A DNA stretch of 64,000 nt from Hymenobacter edaphi (GTDB lineage Bacteria; Bacteroidota; Bacteroidia; Cytophagales; Hymenobacteraceae): assembly GCF_003258365.1 (NCBI RefSeq), contig NZ_QHKM01000002.1:310001-374000 (forward strand). Direction: 5' to 3'. The notes under the pieces were generated by a model, which had not been told where the DNA came from, ran no database searches, and saw nothing but the letters and a program-made list of their open reading frames with translations. Made by a program: the position numbers and the translations under genes. Positions 52,360 to 60,140 of this stretch are shown piece by piece (the first letter of the stretch is position 1; each line of letters opens with the position of its first letter).

Positions 52360-52608
52360 TTATTTGACAAAGTAGATTTTGCGGTTGGCTGGCTTCTCGT
52401 ACCGAATACGGCCTTCGCCCAACAGAATACCAAGGACTGACCAGGAGAGGAAATTCTTCTGACCACCCTCATAGTCTGACTAGAGGTTCAAATCCTTGAC
52501 GACATCGGTGGACGTGACGCCTTGGGGCTTCGACTTGATATAATCAAAGATGGTGTCTTTCAGTTGTTCGAGGGCCTGCTCGGCCTGAGTGCGTAATTGG
52601 GCGGTCAT
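52360..52608 (-). pseudogene. Winged-helix-like small gene with an amber stop
   Basis: From the ATG at 52608 the frame reads MTAQLRTQAEQALEQLKDTI, FDYIKSKPQGVTSTDVVKDL and NL, then a TAG at codon 43 (52480-52482), then SDYEGGQKNFLSWSVLGILL and a final KIYFVK before TAA at 52360-52362. The 82 residues with the stop ignored look like a complete winged-helix DNA-binding protein. A single C-to-T change from CAG would explain the stop. Composition is lower in GC than its neighbours. The gene may be dead, or the amber may be read through. Confidence 0.6.
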
Positions 52609-52824
52609 TTAGGTAGAGAGAGTTGATAGATGAAGTTGGGGCAATATAGACTTGAAGAGCGTTCTAGCTGGCCCGCGGCTTGTGCCTGCAGGGGCGCGCG
52701 CAGCACTCCGCTGCAGACAGCAGCGCCTCCGCCCCCGGCAACCCCGGCCGTAGCTGCCCCGTACCTAACGCCCAACATAGCCGCCCGGCTATGCTGCATT
52801 CCCCTTCTCTGAACCCCCACGACC

Positions 52825-53478
52825 ATGAAACGCAACATTCTGTTGCTTGCCGCGGCAGCCGGCCTTGCGCTGACCACCGCCTGCAACCAAGATAAACCCG
52901 CCGCCGTCGACGCGGCCACCACGCCCTCGGCCGATACGGCCGTGGTGGTGGACAACGACGTGAGCGGCGCCGACACCACCATCTACCAGGATCAGGCCTA
53001 CCGCACCGCCGACCAGGTGGCCGCCGACCTGGGCTACCAGAACGACACGGCCCGCGTGCGCCGCCTGCGCACCACCTACTACACCCGCGCCCAGCGCATC
53101 GGCGACCTGGACGACGCTACCGACACGGCCGGCCGCACCGCCACCGTGCGCCAGATCAACACCGACACCGACACGGAGGTGCGCACCATCGTCGGCGACG
53201 ACGCGAAGTACCGTACCTACGAGACCAACCGCAGCCGCTACTACGGCGACGGCAGCACCGTGACGACCACCACCACGACCACCGAAACCACGCGTCGGCC
53301 GCGCCGCCGCGGGCCGCGCATCGTGAAGTATGAGAACAAGGGCGGCGAGGTGAAAATTGTGTACTCGAACGGCACCACCGTGAAAATCGACAAGGACGGT
53401 GACCGGAAAGTGGAGTACGCCGACGGCACCAAAGTGAAACGCGACGCCGACGACGGCAAAGTGAAAATCAAAGACTAA
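52825..53478 (+). CDS. Lipoprotein with charged C-terminal repeats
   Basis: A 217-residue protein. The signal ends LTTAC (lipobox, Cys 20). The mature part is rich in Asp and Thr, has a coiled stretch of Arg-rich residues (RRLRTTYYTRAQRIGD), and a C-terminal 50-residue repeat of strands (KIVYSNGTTVKIDKDGDRKV then EYADGTKVKRDADDGKVK), similar to Tcp10-C-like repeats. Function unknown; it is expected in the outer membrane or periplasm. Confidence 0.65.
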   Translation: MKRNILLLAAAAGLALTTACNQDKPAAVDAATTPSADTAVVVDNDVSGADTTIYQDQAYRTADQVAADLGYQNDTARVRRLRTTYYTRAQRIGDLDDATDTAGRTATVRQINTDTDTEVRTIVGDDAKYRTYETNRSRYYGDGSTVTTTTTTTETTRRPRRRGPRIVKYENKGGEVKIVYSNGTTVKIDKDGDRKVEYADGTKVKRDADDGKVKIKD

Positions 53479-53503
53479 CCACGCCCTTTTCCCCTGCACA
53501 CCG

Positions 53504-53533
53504 CGCCCCGGCTTCCTCCCTGAAGCCGGGGCG
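53504..53533 (+). terminator. 12-bp hairpin after the lipoprotein gene
   Basis: Arms 53504-53515 and 53522-53533 pair perfectly over 12 bases with a 6-base loop, and TTTGTTG follows. Confidence 0.75.
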
Positions 53534-53991
53534 TTTGTTGTCAGCCGGGTGGGAGAAAAGCCTCGGCCATGTAGCTGCCATTCGCACAGCTTGGCCCGCG
53601 GCTTCCAGCCTATGCGGACTGCCGCGTCGCGGCCGCCGCGAAACCTGGCCAAGCAGACGTGTACGTGGCCGTCGGAAAAACTTCGGATGACCAAGCAGAC
53701 GTGTGCGCGGCCGTCCGGAAAACTTAAGGTAACCAAGCAGAGGTGTGTATGGCCGTTGGAAGAATTTCGGAAGACCAGGCAGACGTGCGCAGCTTTCGGA
53801 AAACTTCGGGTGGCCGCGCACCCTTTTCGCGGGCCGTCTTCCTGATGCGAGTGGCCATTGGGGGCAAGGGCAGCGCGGTCCTGCGCCTCGGTGGGCGCTA
53901 GCATGCACGGACAGCAGCCAAACGGATTGTTGCGAAGTGGCCGGGACGGCCGGCGGAGCCTGTTGTTCGGGGGCTTTACTGCCCGCGCACC
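53534..53991. other. Intergenic region holding a 42-bp minisatellite
   Basis: The gap from 53479 to 53991 has no convincing conserved gene. It contains the 42-base tandem repeat listed next. Frames on both strands stay open through the repeat because the period is a multiple of three. Confidence 0.5.
53649..53816. repeat. 42-bp tandem repeat, four units
   Basis: Units begin at 53649, 53691, 53733 and 53775 with CCAAGCAGACGTG or a close variant, each exactly 42 bases long. The second half of each unit is GGAAAACTTCGG-like. The repeat could code for a 14-residue repeat on either strand, but no start with good context or conserved flanking sequence is visible. Confidence 0.8.
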
Positions 53992-55170
53992 TTAGTCCGG
54001 CTGCGCCGCGTCGGCCGGGGCGGGCACCGCGCCCGGCTCGTCGCGCAGGCGGCTGACCAGCCCGAAGAGCACCAGGCCCAGCCCGGCCATCAGGGCAAAG
54101 GCCCAGCGCAGGTTGGCCGCTTCGGCCACGAAGCCCACCAGCGGCGGCACCAGCAGAAAACCGAAGTAGCCCACCGTCGACACGGCCGCAATGGCCGGGC
54201 CGCCGCTCAGCCGGGCCGAGCGCCCCGCCATGCCGAACACCAGCGGCACCACGCAGGCCACGCCCAGGCCCACCAGCGCAAAGCCCGCCGCCGCCACCAG
54301 CGGCACGGGCACGGCGGCGGCCAGCAGCAGGCCGCCGCTCATCAGCAGGCCGCTGCCGCGCAGCAGCGCCCGCACCCCAAAGCGGCTGGCCAGCGCGTCG
54401 CCCACGAAGCGGCCCGTCGTCATGGCCACCATGTACACGGCAAAGCCCACGGTGCCCACCGGGGCGTGCGCGGCCTTGGCGAAGTAAATGGCGCTCCAGT
54501 CATACATGGTGCCCTCGCAGGCCATCGAGGTGAAGGCCATAAGGCCAAACCGGAGCAGCGTCTTATCGGGCCAGGCAAAGCCGGGGCGGGCCGGCCCGCC
54601 GGTGTTGGGCGGCAGCGGCAGGGTGCCCGGAAAGAAGGCCACGGCCAGTCCCGTGAGCCCCAGGGCCACGCCCAGGAAGTGGTAGCCCGGCGCTACCTGC
54701 AGCGCCACCAGCCCCGCGCCCACGGCCGCCGCCGCAAAGCCCGCCACGCTCCACATGCCGTGAAAGGTGGCGATGATGGAACGCGGGTACAGCGCCTGCA
54801 CGCCCACCGATTGGGCGTTGACGGCAATGTTGAGCAGGTTGCGCGAGGAGCCGAAGCAGAACAGCAGCACCACCAGCTGCCAGGGGTGCGCCGCGAAGCC
54901 CAGCAAGGCCAGGGCCACGTTGTAGAGCACGGCCCCCACCAGCATGATCTGCCGCGAGCTGAAGCGCTGCAAAAGCAGCCCGGTGACGGGCAGGGTCAGC
55001 ATCAGCCCCGCTGGTAACGCCAGCAGCACCGAGCCCAGGGCGGCTTCGCTCAGGCCCAGGCGCTGCTGAATGGTGGGAATGCGCGAGGCCCAGGTGGAAA
55101 ACCCGAAGCCCGAAACCAGGAAAAACAGCGTCACCGCCACCCGCGCCCGCGTCGCCGAATCCGTCGTCAT
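53992..55170 (-). CDS. MFS transporter (YbjJ-like)
   Basis: A 392-residue membrane protein from the ATG at 55170, with about twelve hydrophobic segments. The opening FSTWASRIPTIQQRLGLSE and the GMWSVAGFAAAAVGAG segment (about residues 140-155) are typical of YbjJ-like sugar or drug transporters. The substrate is unknown. Its neighbours include pectate lyases, so a sugar-related role is possible but not shown. The promoter region contains a CAACGTTG-like word at 55330-55337. Confidence 0.9.
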   Translation of the reverse strand: MTTDSATRARVAVTLFFLVSGFGFSTWASRIPTIQQRLGLSEAALGSVLLALPAGLMLTLPVTGLLLQRFSSRQIMLVGAVLYNVALALLGFAAHPWQLVVLLFCFGSSRNLLNIAVNAQSVGVQALYPRSIIATFHGMWSVAGFAAAAVGAGLVALQVAPGYHFLGVALGLTGLAVAFFPGTLPLPPNTGGPARPGFAWPDKTLLRFGLMAFTSMACEGTMYDWSAIYFAKAAHAPVGTVGFAVYMVAMTTGRFVGDALASRFGVRALLRGSGLLMSGGLLLAAAVPVPLVAAAGFALVGLGVACVVPLVFGMAGRSARLSGGPAIAAVSTVGYFGFLLVPPLVGFVAEAANLRWAFALMAGLGLVLFGLVSRLRDEPGAVPAPADAAQPD

Positions 55171-55377
55171 AGTGCCCAAAAGCTGAGGTGCCCGGCAAAG
55201 GTAGCGGCGTCGACGGGGCCGCCCGCGCCTAGCGCAAACCGCCCGTGCGCAGCGCGAATTCCGGACGATTGTCGCAGAACGACTTGATGCAACAACGCTG
55301 GTTGTTCTGAATACGCCAAGCGGAGCTTGACAACGTTGACCTGCGGTTCGTGCTAATTTGTGTGGGGGCGTCGACGC

Positions 55378-56562
55378 CTACTTCACCCCGTACTGCCGCA
55401 GCTCGGCCTCGATGCGCGCGTTCCAGCGCTGCTGGGCGGCCTGGTTCTGGCCGTGGTTGGTTTCGGCGTCGTACTGGTCCTGCAGCTGGTTCATGGCGCG
55501 CCACGACTGCAGAAACTGGAACTGCATGCGCGCGTCGAAGTTGTCGAGGGTGAGGCTGTCGGGCGTCACCTTGCGCTTGAAGCGTTCGGCTATCAGCTGC
55601 ACCAGGTCGAAGTGGCGCTGCTCGTGGTTGAGCGAGTAGGGGTGGCGGGCCGAGGGCAGCAGCCAGGAGGACGTGCGCACCACGAACACCTTGGTTTGCA
55701 GGTGCAGGTGCAGCACCCCGTCGCGGGCCTGGGCCTGGGCCGTGTAGGCGAAGCTGGGAAACACCGCCCCCACCGCCCCGTTGCGCGGGCGGGGCACGGC
55801 CAGAAAGTCATCGTAGGTGAGCGGCCGGGCGGGCGAGTAGTAGAGCGTGTCGGCGTCGGGCTGGAAGGGGTAGTTGCTGGGGTGCACCTGCAGGCGCCAG
55901 GCCAGCTTGGCGTTGGCGGCGGCTTCGCGGTTCATCCAGCCATCGAAGTACTGCAGGGCCGCCACCAGCGCCTGCCGCAGCGCCGGCTCGGCCGCGGCGT
56001 AGGGGCTGAGGAGTGGCCGTTGGTAGCGCGCCGCGCCGCTGTAGGTGGTCAGCGCGATGGTGCGGCCGTGGCGCTGCCACTCGAAGCTCAGGGCCAGGGC
56101 CAGCTTGCCGCTGGCCCAGCCCGGCGCGCCGGGGCTTTCCTGCAGGCGGCACTCGCGCAGGCGAATGGTGACGGGCCGCAGCCCCGGCCGGTGGGGCACG
56201 CTGCGGGCCACAAACTGCCGGATGGCCGCCAGCCCGCCGCCCGGCAGGTCCACGGCTTCGGGGGGCGGCGGGGGCAGGCCCGGGCGCCCGGGGGGCGGCA
56301 GCAGGTAGGCCACGGCCCGGCGTTCGGTCCGCTCGTCGAGCACGGCCGCCACGTAGAACTGCGTGGGCGTGATGGCGGCCGGCACGGGCTGCAGGGCCAG
56401 CGGGGGCGGCGCCGGGCGGCCCTGCCGGCCCAGGCCGGGCAGGGCCACCAGCAGCAGGGCCAGGCCGGCCGCGCGCCAGCCGGGCCGCGCGGCTAATTGC
56501 AGAAAAGAAAGAATCCGGGGAGCAGACAACGCAGAAACGAACGGGCGGCACTTGCCTAACAT
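55378..56562 (-). CDS. HEXXH protein (DUF922-like), second copy
   Basis: A 394-residue protein with an N-terminal hydrophobic segment (about 30-45) preceded by basic residues; it is probably membrane-anchored or exported, though the signal is not textbook. The HEXXH zinc motif is NHEQRHFD (His 313, Glu 314, His 317), and the C-terminus NQLQDQYDAETNHGQ closely matches the tail of the lipoprotein at 24881-25738. The first 250 residues are Pro-rich and strand-rich without a known domain. A peptidase role is inferred from the motif. The gene diverges from pectate lyase 2. Confidence 0.65.
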   Translation of the reverse strand: MLGKCRPFVSALSAPRILSFLQLAARPGWRAAGLALLLVALPGLGRQGRPAPPPLALQPVPAAITPTQFYVAAVLDERTERRAVAYLLPPPGRPGLPPPPPEAVDLPGGGLAAIRQFVARSVPHRPGLRPVTIRLRECRLQESPGAPGWASGKLALALSFEWQRHGRTIALTTYSGAARYQRPLLSPYAAAEPALRQALVAALQYFDGWMNREAAANAKLAWRLQVHPSNYPFQPDADTLYYSPARPLTYDDFLAVPRPRNGAVGAVFPSFAYTAQAQARDGVLHLHLQTKVFVVRTSSWLLPSARHPYSLNHEQRHFDLVQLIAERFKRKVTPDSLTLDNFDARMQFQFLQSWRAMNQLQDQYDAETNHGQNQAAQQRWNARIEAELRQYGVK

Positions 56563-56633
56563 TACGGCCGCCGCTGCAAGTTCAGCCCGGGCGGCAGAGG
56601 CGGCCCAGGGCGCTGCCGCCGGCCTTGCGCCGG

Positions 56634-56664
56634 CAACGTTCCCGACATCGATTGCGCAAATAAA
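56634..56664 (+). promoter_or_regulatory. 31-base element upstream of pectate lyase 2
   Basis: Identical at 30 of 31 positions to the element at 50676-50706; the one difference is G to C at position 8, which breaks the CAACGTTG palindrome. It ends 128 bases before the start. Both copies lie in divergent intergenic regions. Confidence 0.6.
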
Positions 56665-56792
56665 AGGCCGGGCCTGGCGGTATCCGGGCCCGGCGGGGCA
56701 GTAGTATTAGCTTGTATTTAAGCGTGTCGGCGCCAACGACACTGAGCCCCGCCGGGGCCGCCCGTTCCCTTTTTTTCGCTGCATTCCCTCGT

Positions 56793-58526
56793 ATGACCCT
56801 ACTCTCTACGCTTGTGCGCGGCGCGGCCGCCGCGCTGCTGCTGCCGGCCTCCGCCCTATACGCCCAGCAGGTAGCCTTTCCCGGGGCCGAGGGCGCCGGC
56901 AAGTTCACCACCGGCGGCCGCGGCAAAGCCACCGCCCCGACCACCGTGTTCGAGGTTACCTCGCTGTCGGACGCGGCCGGGGCGGCCACCACGCCCGGTA
57001 CGCTGCGCTACGCCCTGACGCAGACGGCCGCCGCGCGCACCATCGTGTTTCGGGTGTGCGGCACGATTCACCTCACGGCGCGGCTGAACATCAACAAGGC
57101 CAATACCACCATTGCCGGCCAGACCGCGCCCGGCGAGGGTATCTGCATTGCCGACCACCCGGTGAGCATCAGCGCCAACAACCTGATCATCCGCTTTGTG
57201 CGCATCCGCCTCGGCGACCGGTTTCAGAAAATCGTCGACGCCAACGGCAACCCCGTCAACGGCTCGGGCGACGGGGACTGCCTCAGCGGCACCGGCTACA
57301 AGAACATCGTGGTCGACCACTGCACCATGAGCTGGTCCGACGACGAGGCCTTCACCGTGTACAGCGGCGACTCGACCACCCTGCAGTGGAACCTGATCAG
57401 CGAGCCGCTGAACTACTCCTACCACTTCGAAACCGGCGACACCGACTACGAGCGGCACGGCTACGGCGGCATCTGGGGCGGGCAGCACGCCTCGTTTCAC
57501 CACAACCTGTTTGCCCACTGCCTGAGCCGCACGCCGCGCTTCAACGGCAGCCGCTACGTGAACCAGGTGAACTGGGAAAACTGCGACTTCCGCAACAACG
57601 TGCTCTACAACTGGGGCTCCAACAACGTGTACGGCGGCGAGGGCGCCAACTACAACGTGGTGGGCAACTACTACCGCTTCGGCCCGAGCACCAGCAGCAG
57701 CGCCCGGTTCCGCATCCTGAACCCCTACAAGCAGACCAGCGCGCCCGCGCTGCCCTACGGCAAGTATTACTTCACCGGCAACTACGTCGATGGCAGCCCC
57801 GCAGTGACCAACCGCAACTGGCTGGGCGCGGTGATGAACGGGGGCACCGCCGCCGATACCGCCCAGGCCCGCGTGACCACGCCCTTCCCGCTGATTCCGA
57901 TTCCGGCGCAGTCGGCCCAGGACGCCTACGCGGCGGTGCTGCAGGGTGTGGGCTGCGTGCTGCCCGCCCGCGACACGCTCGACCAGCGCATCATTCGCAA
58001 CGTCGTCAACCGCACCGGGCGCATCATCGACGTGCAGGGCGGCTACCCCCACGGCACGCCCTACAGCGTCTCGCAGAGCGCCTGGCCGGTGCTGGCCTGC
58101 GGCCCCGCCCCCGCCGACACCGACCACGACGGCATGCCCGACGCCTGGGAAGTGCAGAACGGGCTGAACCCCAACAACGCCGCCGACCGCCAGACCACGG
58201 CCCCCAACGGCTACACCAACCTGGAAAACTACCTCAACGGCCTCGTGGCCGTGGTGATGGGCAGCCGGCCCGGCCAAACCCCCGCCGCCACCCTGCAGGC
58301 CTACCCCAACCCCGCCACCGAGCAGCTGACCCTGCAGCACCCGCTGGCCGGCCGCGCCGCCCAGGTGACGGTGTACGGCTTCAACGGGCAGGTGCTGGCC
58401 CGCTACCCCGCCGCCGCCGGCCGCACCGAAACGCGCCTGCCGCTGGCCGCGCTGCCCGCCGGCAACTACCTGCTGCTCTTCGCCGACGAGCAGCTGCACC
58501 TGACGACGAAAATCGTGAAGCGCTAA
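56793..58526 (+). CDS. Secreted pectate lyase (PL1-like), copy 2, with T9SS domain
   Basis: A 577-residue protein from the ATG at 56793, with a signal peptide (about 1-25, ending YAQQ). The beta-helix domain is highly similar to copy 1: AFPGAEGAG, IAGQTAPGEGI, VVDHCTMSWSDDE and EPLNYSYHFE. A DTDHDGMPDAWE motif follows, and the C-terminal 75 residues (from AYPNPATEQ) are a T9SS type A sorting domain, which copy 1 lacks. It degrades pectin outside the cell. It is preceded by the shared 31-base element. Confidence 0.92.
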   Translation: MTLLSTLVRGAAAALLLPASALYAQQVAFPGAEGAGKFTTGGRGKATAPTTVFEVTSLSDAAGAATTPGTLRYALTQTAAARTIVFRVCGTIHLTARLNINKANTTIAGQTAPGEGICIADHPVSISANNLIIRFVRIRLGDRFQKIVDANGNPVNGSGDGDCLSGTGYKNIVVDHCTMSWSDDEAFTVYSGDSTTLQWNLISEPLNYSYHFETGDTDYERHGYGGIWGGQHASFHHNLFAHCLSRTPRFNGSRYVNQVNWENCDFRNNVLYNWGSNNVYGGEGANYNVVGNYYRFGPSTSSSARFRILNPYKQTSAPALPYGKYYFTGNYVDGSPAVTNRNWLGAVMNGGTAADTAQARVTTPFPLIPIPAQSAQDAYAAVLQGVGCVLPARDTLDQRIIRNVVNRTGRIIDVQGGYPHGTPYSVSQSAWPVLACGPAPADTDHDGMPDAWEVQNGLNPNNAADRQTTAPNGYTNLENYLNGLVAVVMGSRPGQTPAATLQAYPNPATEQLTLQHPLAGRAAQVTVYGFNGQVLARYPAAAGRTETRLPLAALPAGNYLLLFADEQLHLTTKIVKR

Positions 58527-58536
58527 GTCGGGTCAG

Positions 58537-58592
58537 CCGAAACGCCAAGGCCCCGCTGGAACTGCAGTTCCGGCGGGGCCTTGGCGTTTCGG
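58537..58592. terminator. Long hairpin after pectate lyase 2
   Basis: Arms 58537-58556 and 58573-58592 pair perfectly over 20 bases; the palindrome GGAACTGCAGTTCC (58558-58571) inside extends the stem. It lies between convergent genes. Confidence 0.9.
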
Positions 58593-58643
58593 CGGGAAAA
58601 ACGGCCAGACGGCTTGCGGCGCGCTTCGGGCCGCTTGCTGATG

Positions 58644-59072
58644 CTACTTGGCGCGCTGGCCGGTCAGCCAGGTTTCGGCATCGGCGCGGTGCGGAAAGCG
58701 CCGGAACTCAACGGTGGTGGGCGCACTGGAAACCACGCCCTGGGTGGAGAGGCGGTGCACCGGGTCCTGGCCCTCCACGATGGCGCAGTGGCGGAAGCCC
58801 GCCTGCCGGATAGCCCGCGGAATCCAGTCGCCGGTAAGCCACTGCTGGGCCGCCGTCGAGAGGGGCTGGCGCTGCCCGTGAACCGAGAGGATTCGGCCCG
58901 AGCCGGTGCTCTGCAGCAGCTTCAGGGCCTGCTCGTAGAACGCCTGCAGCTCGGCCAGCCCCAGGCGGCCGGGGCCCCAGGCCAGTTCCACGTAGCCGGC
59001 CGAGTGAAAGATGACACTGCCGGCCGCGTTGCGAAAGAAAACGGTTTCCCGGTCGGGGAGCAGTGGAGACAT
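58644..59072 (-). CDS. SpoIIAA-like small protein (copy 2)
   Basis: A 142-residue soluble protein from the ATG at 59072, related to the one at 19589-20020: LKLLQSTGSGRILSV aligns with LLRIIRSLGTGKALVD, and PLSTAAQQWLTGDWIPRAI with PLSAAEQQWVAAHWLPRAV. It probably has the SpoIIAA/STAS-like fold. The two copies differ strongly outside these parts. Function unknown. Confidence 0.6.
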   Translation of the reverse strand: MSPLLPDRETVFFRNAAGSVIFHSAGYVELAWGPGRLGLAELQAFYEQALKLLQSTGSGRILSVHGQRQPLSTAAQQWLTGDWIPRAIRQAGFRHCAIVEGQDPVHRLSTQGVVSSAPTTVEFRRFPHRADAETWLTGQRAK

Positions 59073-59403
59073 CCGGTGGTGGGCAAAAGGGCGCGCGGCA
59101 CCTGGGCACCGGCGGCAAATCAAGGATGAAGTAAGCGGCCCCGCGTAAACGTGCCCGGCACGGTGCCCGCCAGACGAATGGCGAACCGGCGGTAATCAGC
59201 GGGGCAGAGCAGGCGTAAAATTACGAAGCCGGCGCCACATCCCGAAGCGGCTGGCCGGCGGCGTAGCCGGCCATTCGGCCCGTTCTGCCGCCGCCGCCGC
59301 CGCTCGGCCCGGCCGCAGCGCGCTGATTACCGGGCGGATAGGGGCAGGGTAAAAGTAATGCACAGGGTGTGGAAAACTTTGTGCATAACTCAGTTGCTGG
59401 CAG
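59073..59403. other. Intergenic region, promoters only
   Basis: A 331-base GC-rich stretch with the likely promoter of the SpoIIAA-like gene. A pair of DnaA-box-like nonamers (59368-59376 and 59380-59388) is present but judged a coincidence. No gene seen. Confidence 0.4.
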
Positions 59404-59937
59404 TTACGCCGGCCGCTGCCGCTCCATGTGCAGCCAGCGCACCTGGTTGTGCGTCACCTCGCGGGCCAGCCGAAACCCGGCCTTCTCGTAGGTGCGCACG
59501 GCGCGGGTGTTGGAGGCCGCCGGCACGATGGTGCACACTTCCACGCCCAGCTGCGCGAACAGGTAGTCCATCAAGGTGGTCAGCGCGTCGGTGCCGTAGC
59601 CGCGGCTGGTGTCGGCGCTGCTGGCAATCCAGATGTCCAGCTCGGTGGAGTTGTCCAGCGGGTCGACGCCGTCGTAGTTGACCTGCCCGATCAGCCGCCC
59701 GTCGGCCAGAATGCCGAACGACTGACCTTGCGCCGGGTCGGACGGATCGAAATAGTGGGGCTGGTAGTCGCTGAACAGCTGCTCCCAGCTGGGCAGGCCG
59801 GTGTTATCGGCCGTGTTGAAGATAAACGGCGTGGCGTCGGAGCGCACGGCCCACTGGTAAAACAGGTCTTTGTCGGCGGGCGTGAGCGGGCGCAGCGTCA
59901 CGCGGGCGCCCTGCAGCAACGGGGGCAAACTAGTCAT
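59404..59937 (-). CDS. GNAT family N-acetyltransferase (RimL-like)
   Basis: A 177-residue protein. It opens VTLRPLTPADKDLFYQW, has the DIWIASSADTSRGYGTDALTTL strand and AcCoA loop (about residues 100-121), and ends with NTRAVRTYEKAGFRL, the RimJ/RimL-like signature. The substrate is unknown. Divergent from the aldehyde dehydrogenase gene. Confidence 0.92.
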   Translation of the reverse strand: MTSLPPLLQGARVTLRPLTPADKDLFYQWAVRSDATPFIFNTADNTGLPSWEQLFSDYQPHYFDPSDPAQGQSFGILADGRLIGQVNYDGVDPLDNSTELDIWIASSADTSRGYGTDALTTLMDYLFAQLGVEVCTIVPAASNTRAVRTYEKAGFRLAREVTHNQVRWLHMERQRPA

Positions 59938-60140
59938 GCACGAAAGCGGAGAGGAGCGGAGGTCCGCGTAAGATACGGCGCGGCGGGGCGGCTTGCGGCA
60001 ACATTCGGCCTATTCGTTGCCAAGCCGGAAGCGGCGGCCCCGCCGGCCCGGCGCCCGGGCCGGCGGGCCGGCGGCCGCAGCAACACTATCCGCGCCGATT
60101 TCAGCTTACTTTAGGTTTGATTCCTGCTCCTGCTCCTGCC

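Noticed and set aside
53549-53845. A 98-residue plus-strand frame through the 42-bp repeat, and an open minus-strand frame of 146 residues.
   Set aside because: Both exist because the repeat period is a multiple of three; neither has a good start or conserved flanking sequence, so I list the repeat only.
59368-59388. Two DnaA-box-like nonamers (TGTGGAAAA and TGTGCATAA), three bases apart, suggesting an origin.
   Set aside because: Each differs from the consensus by one base, there are only two, and no replication gene or AT-rich unwinding region is near.
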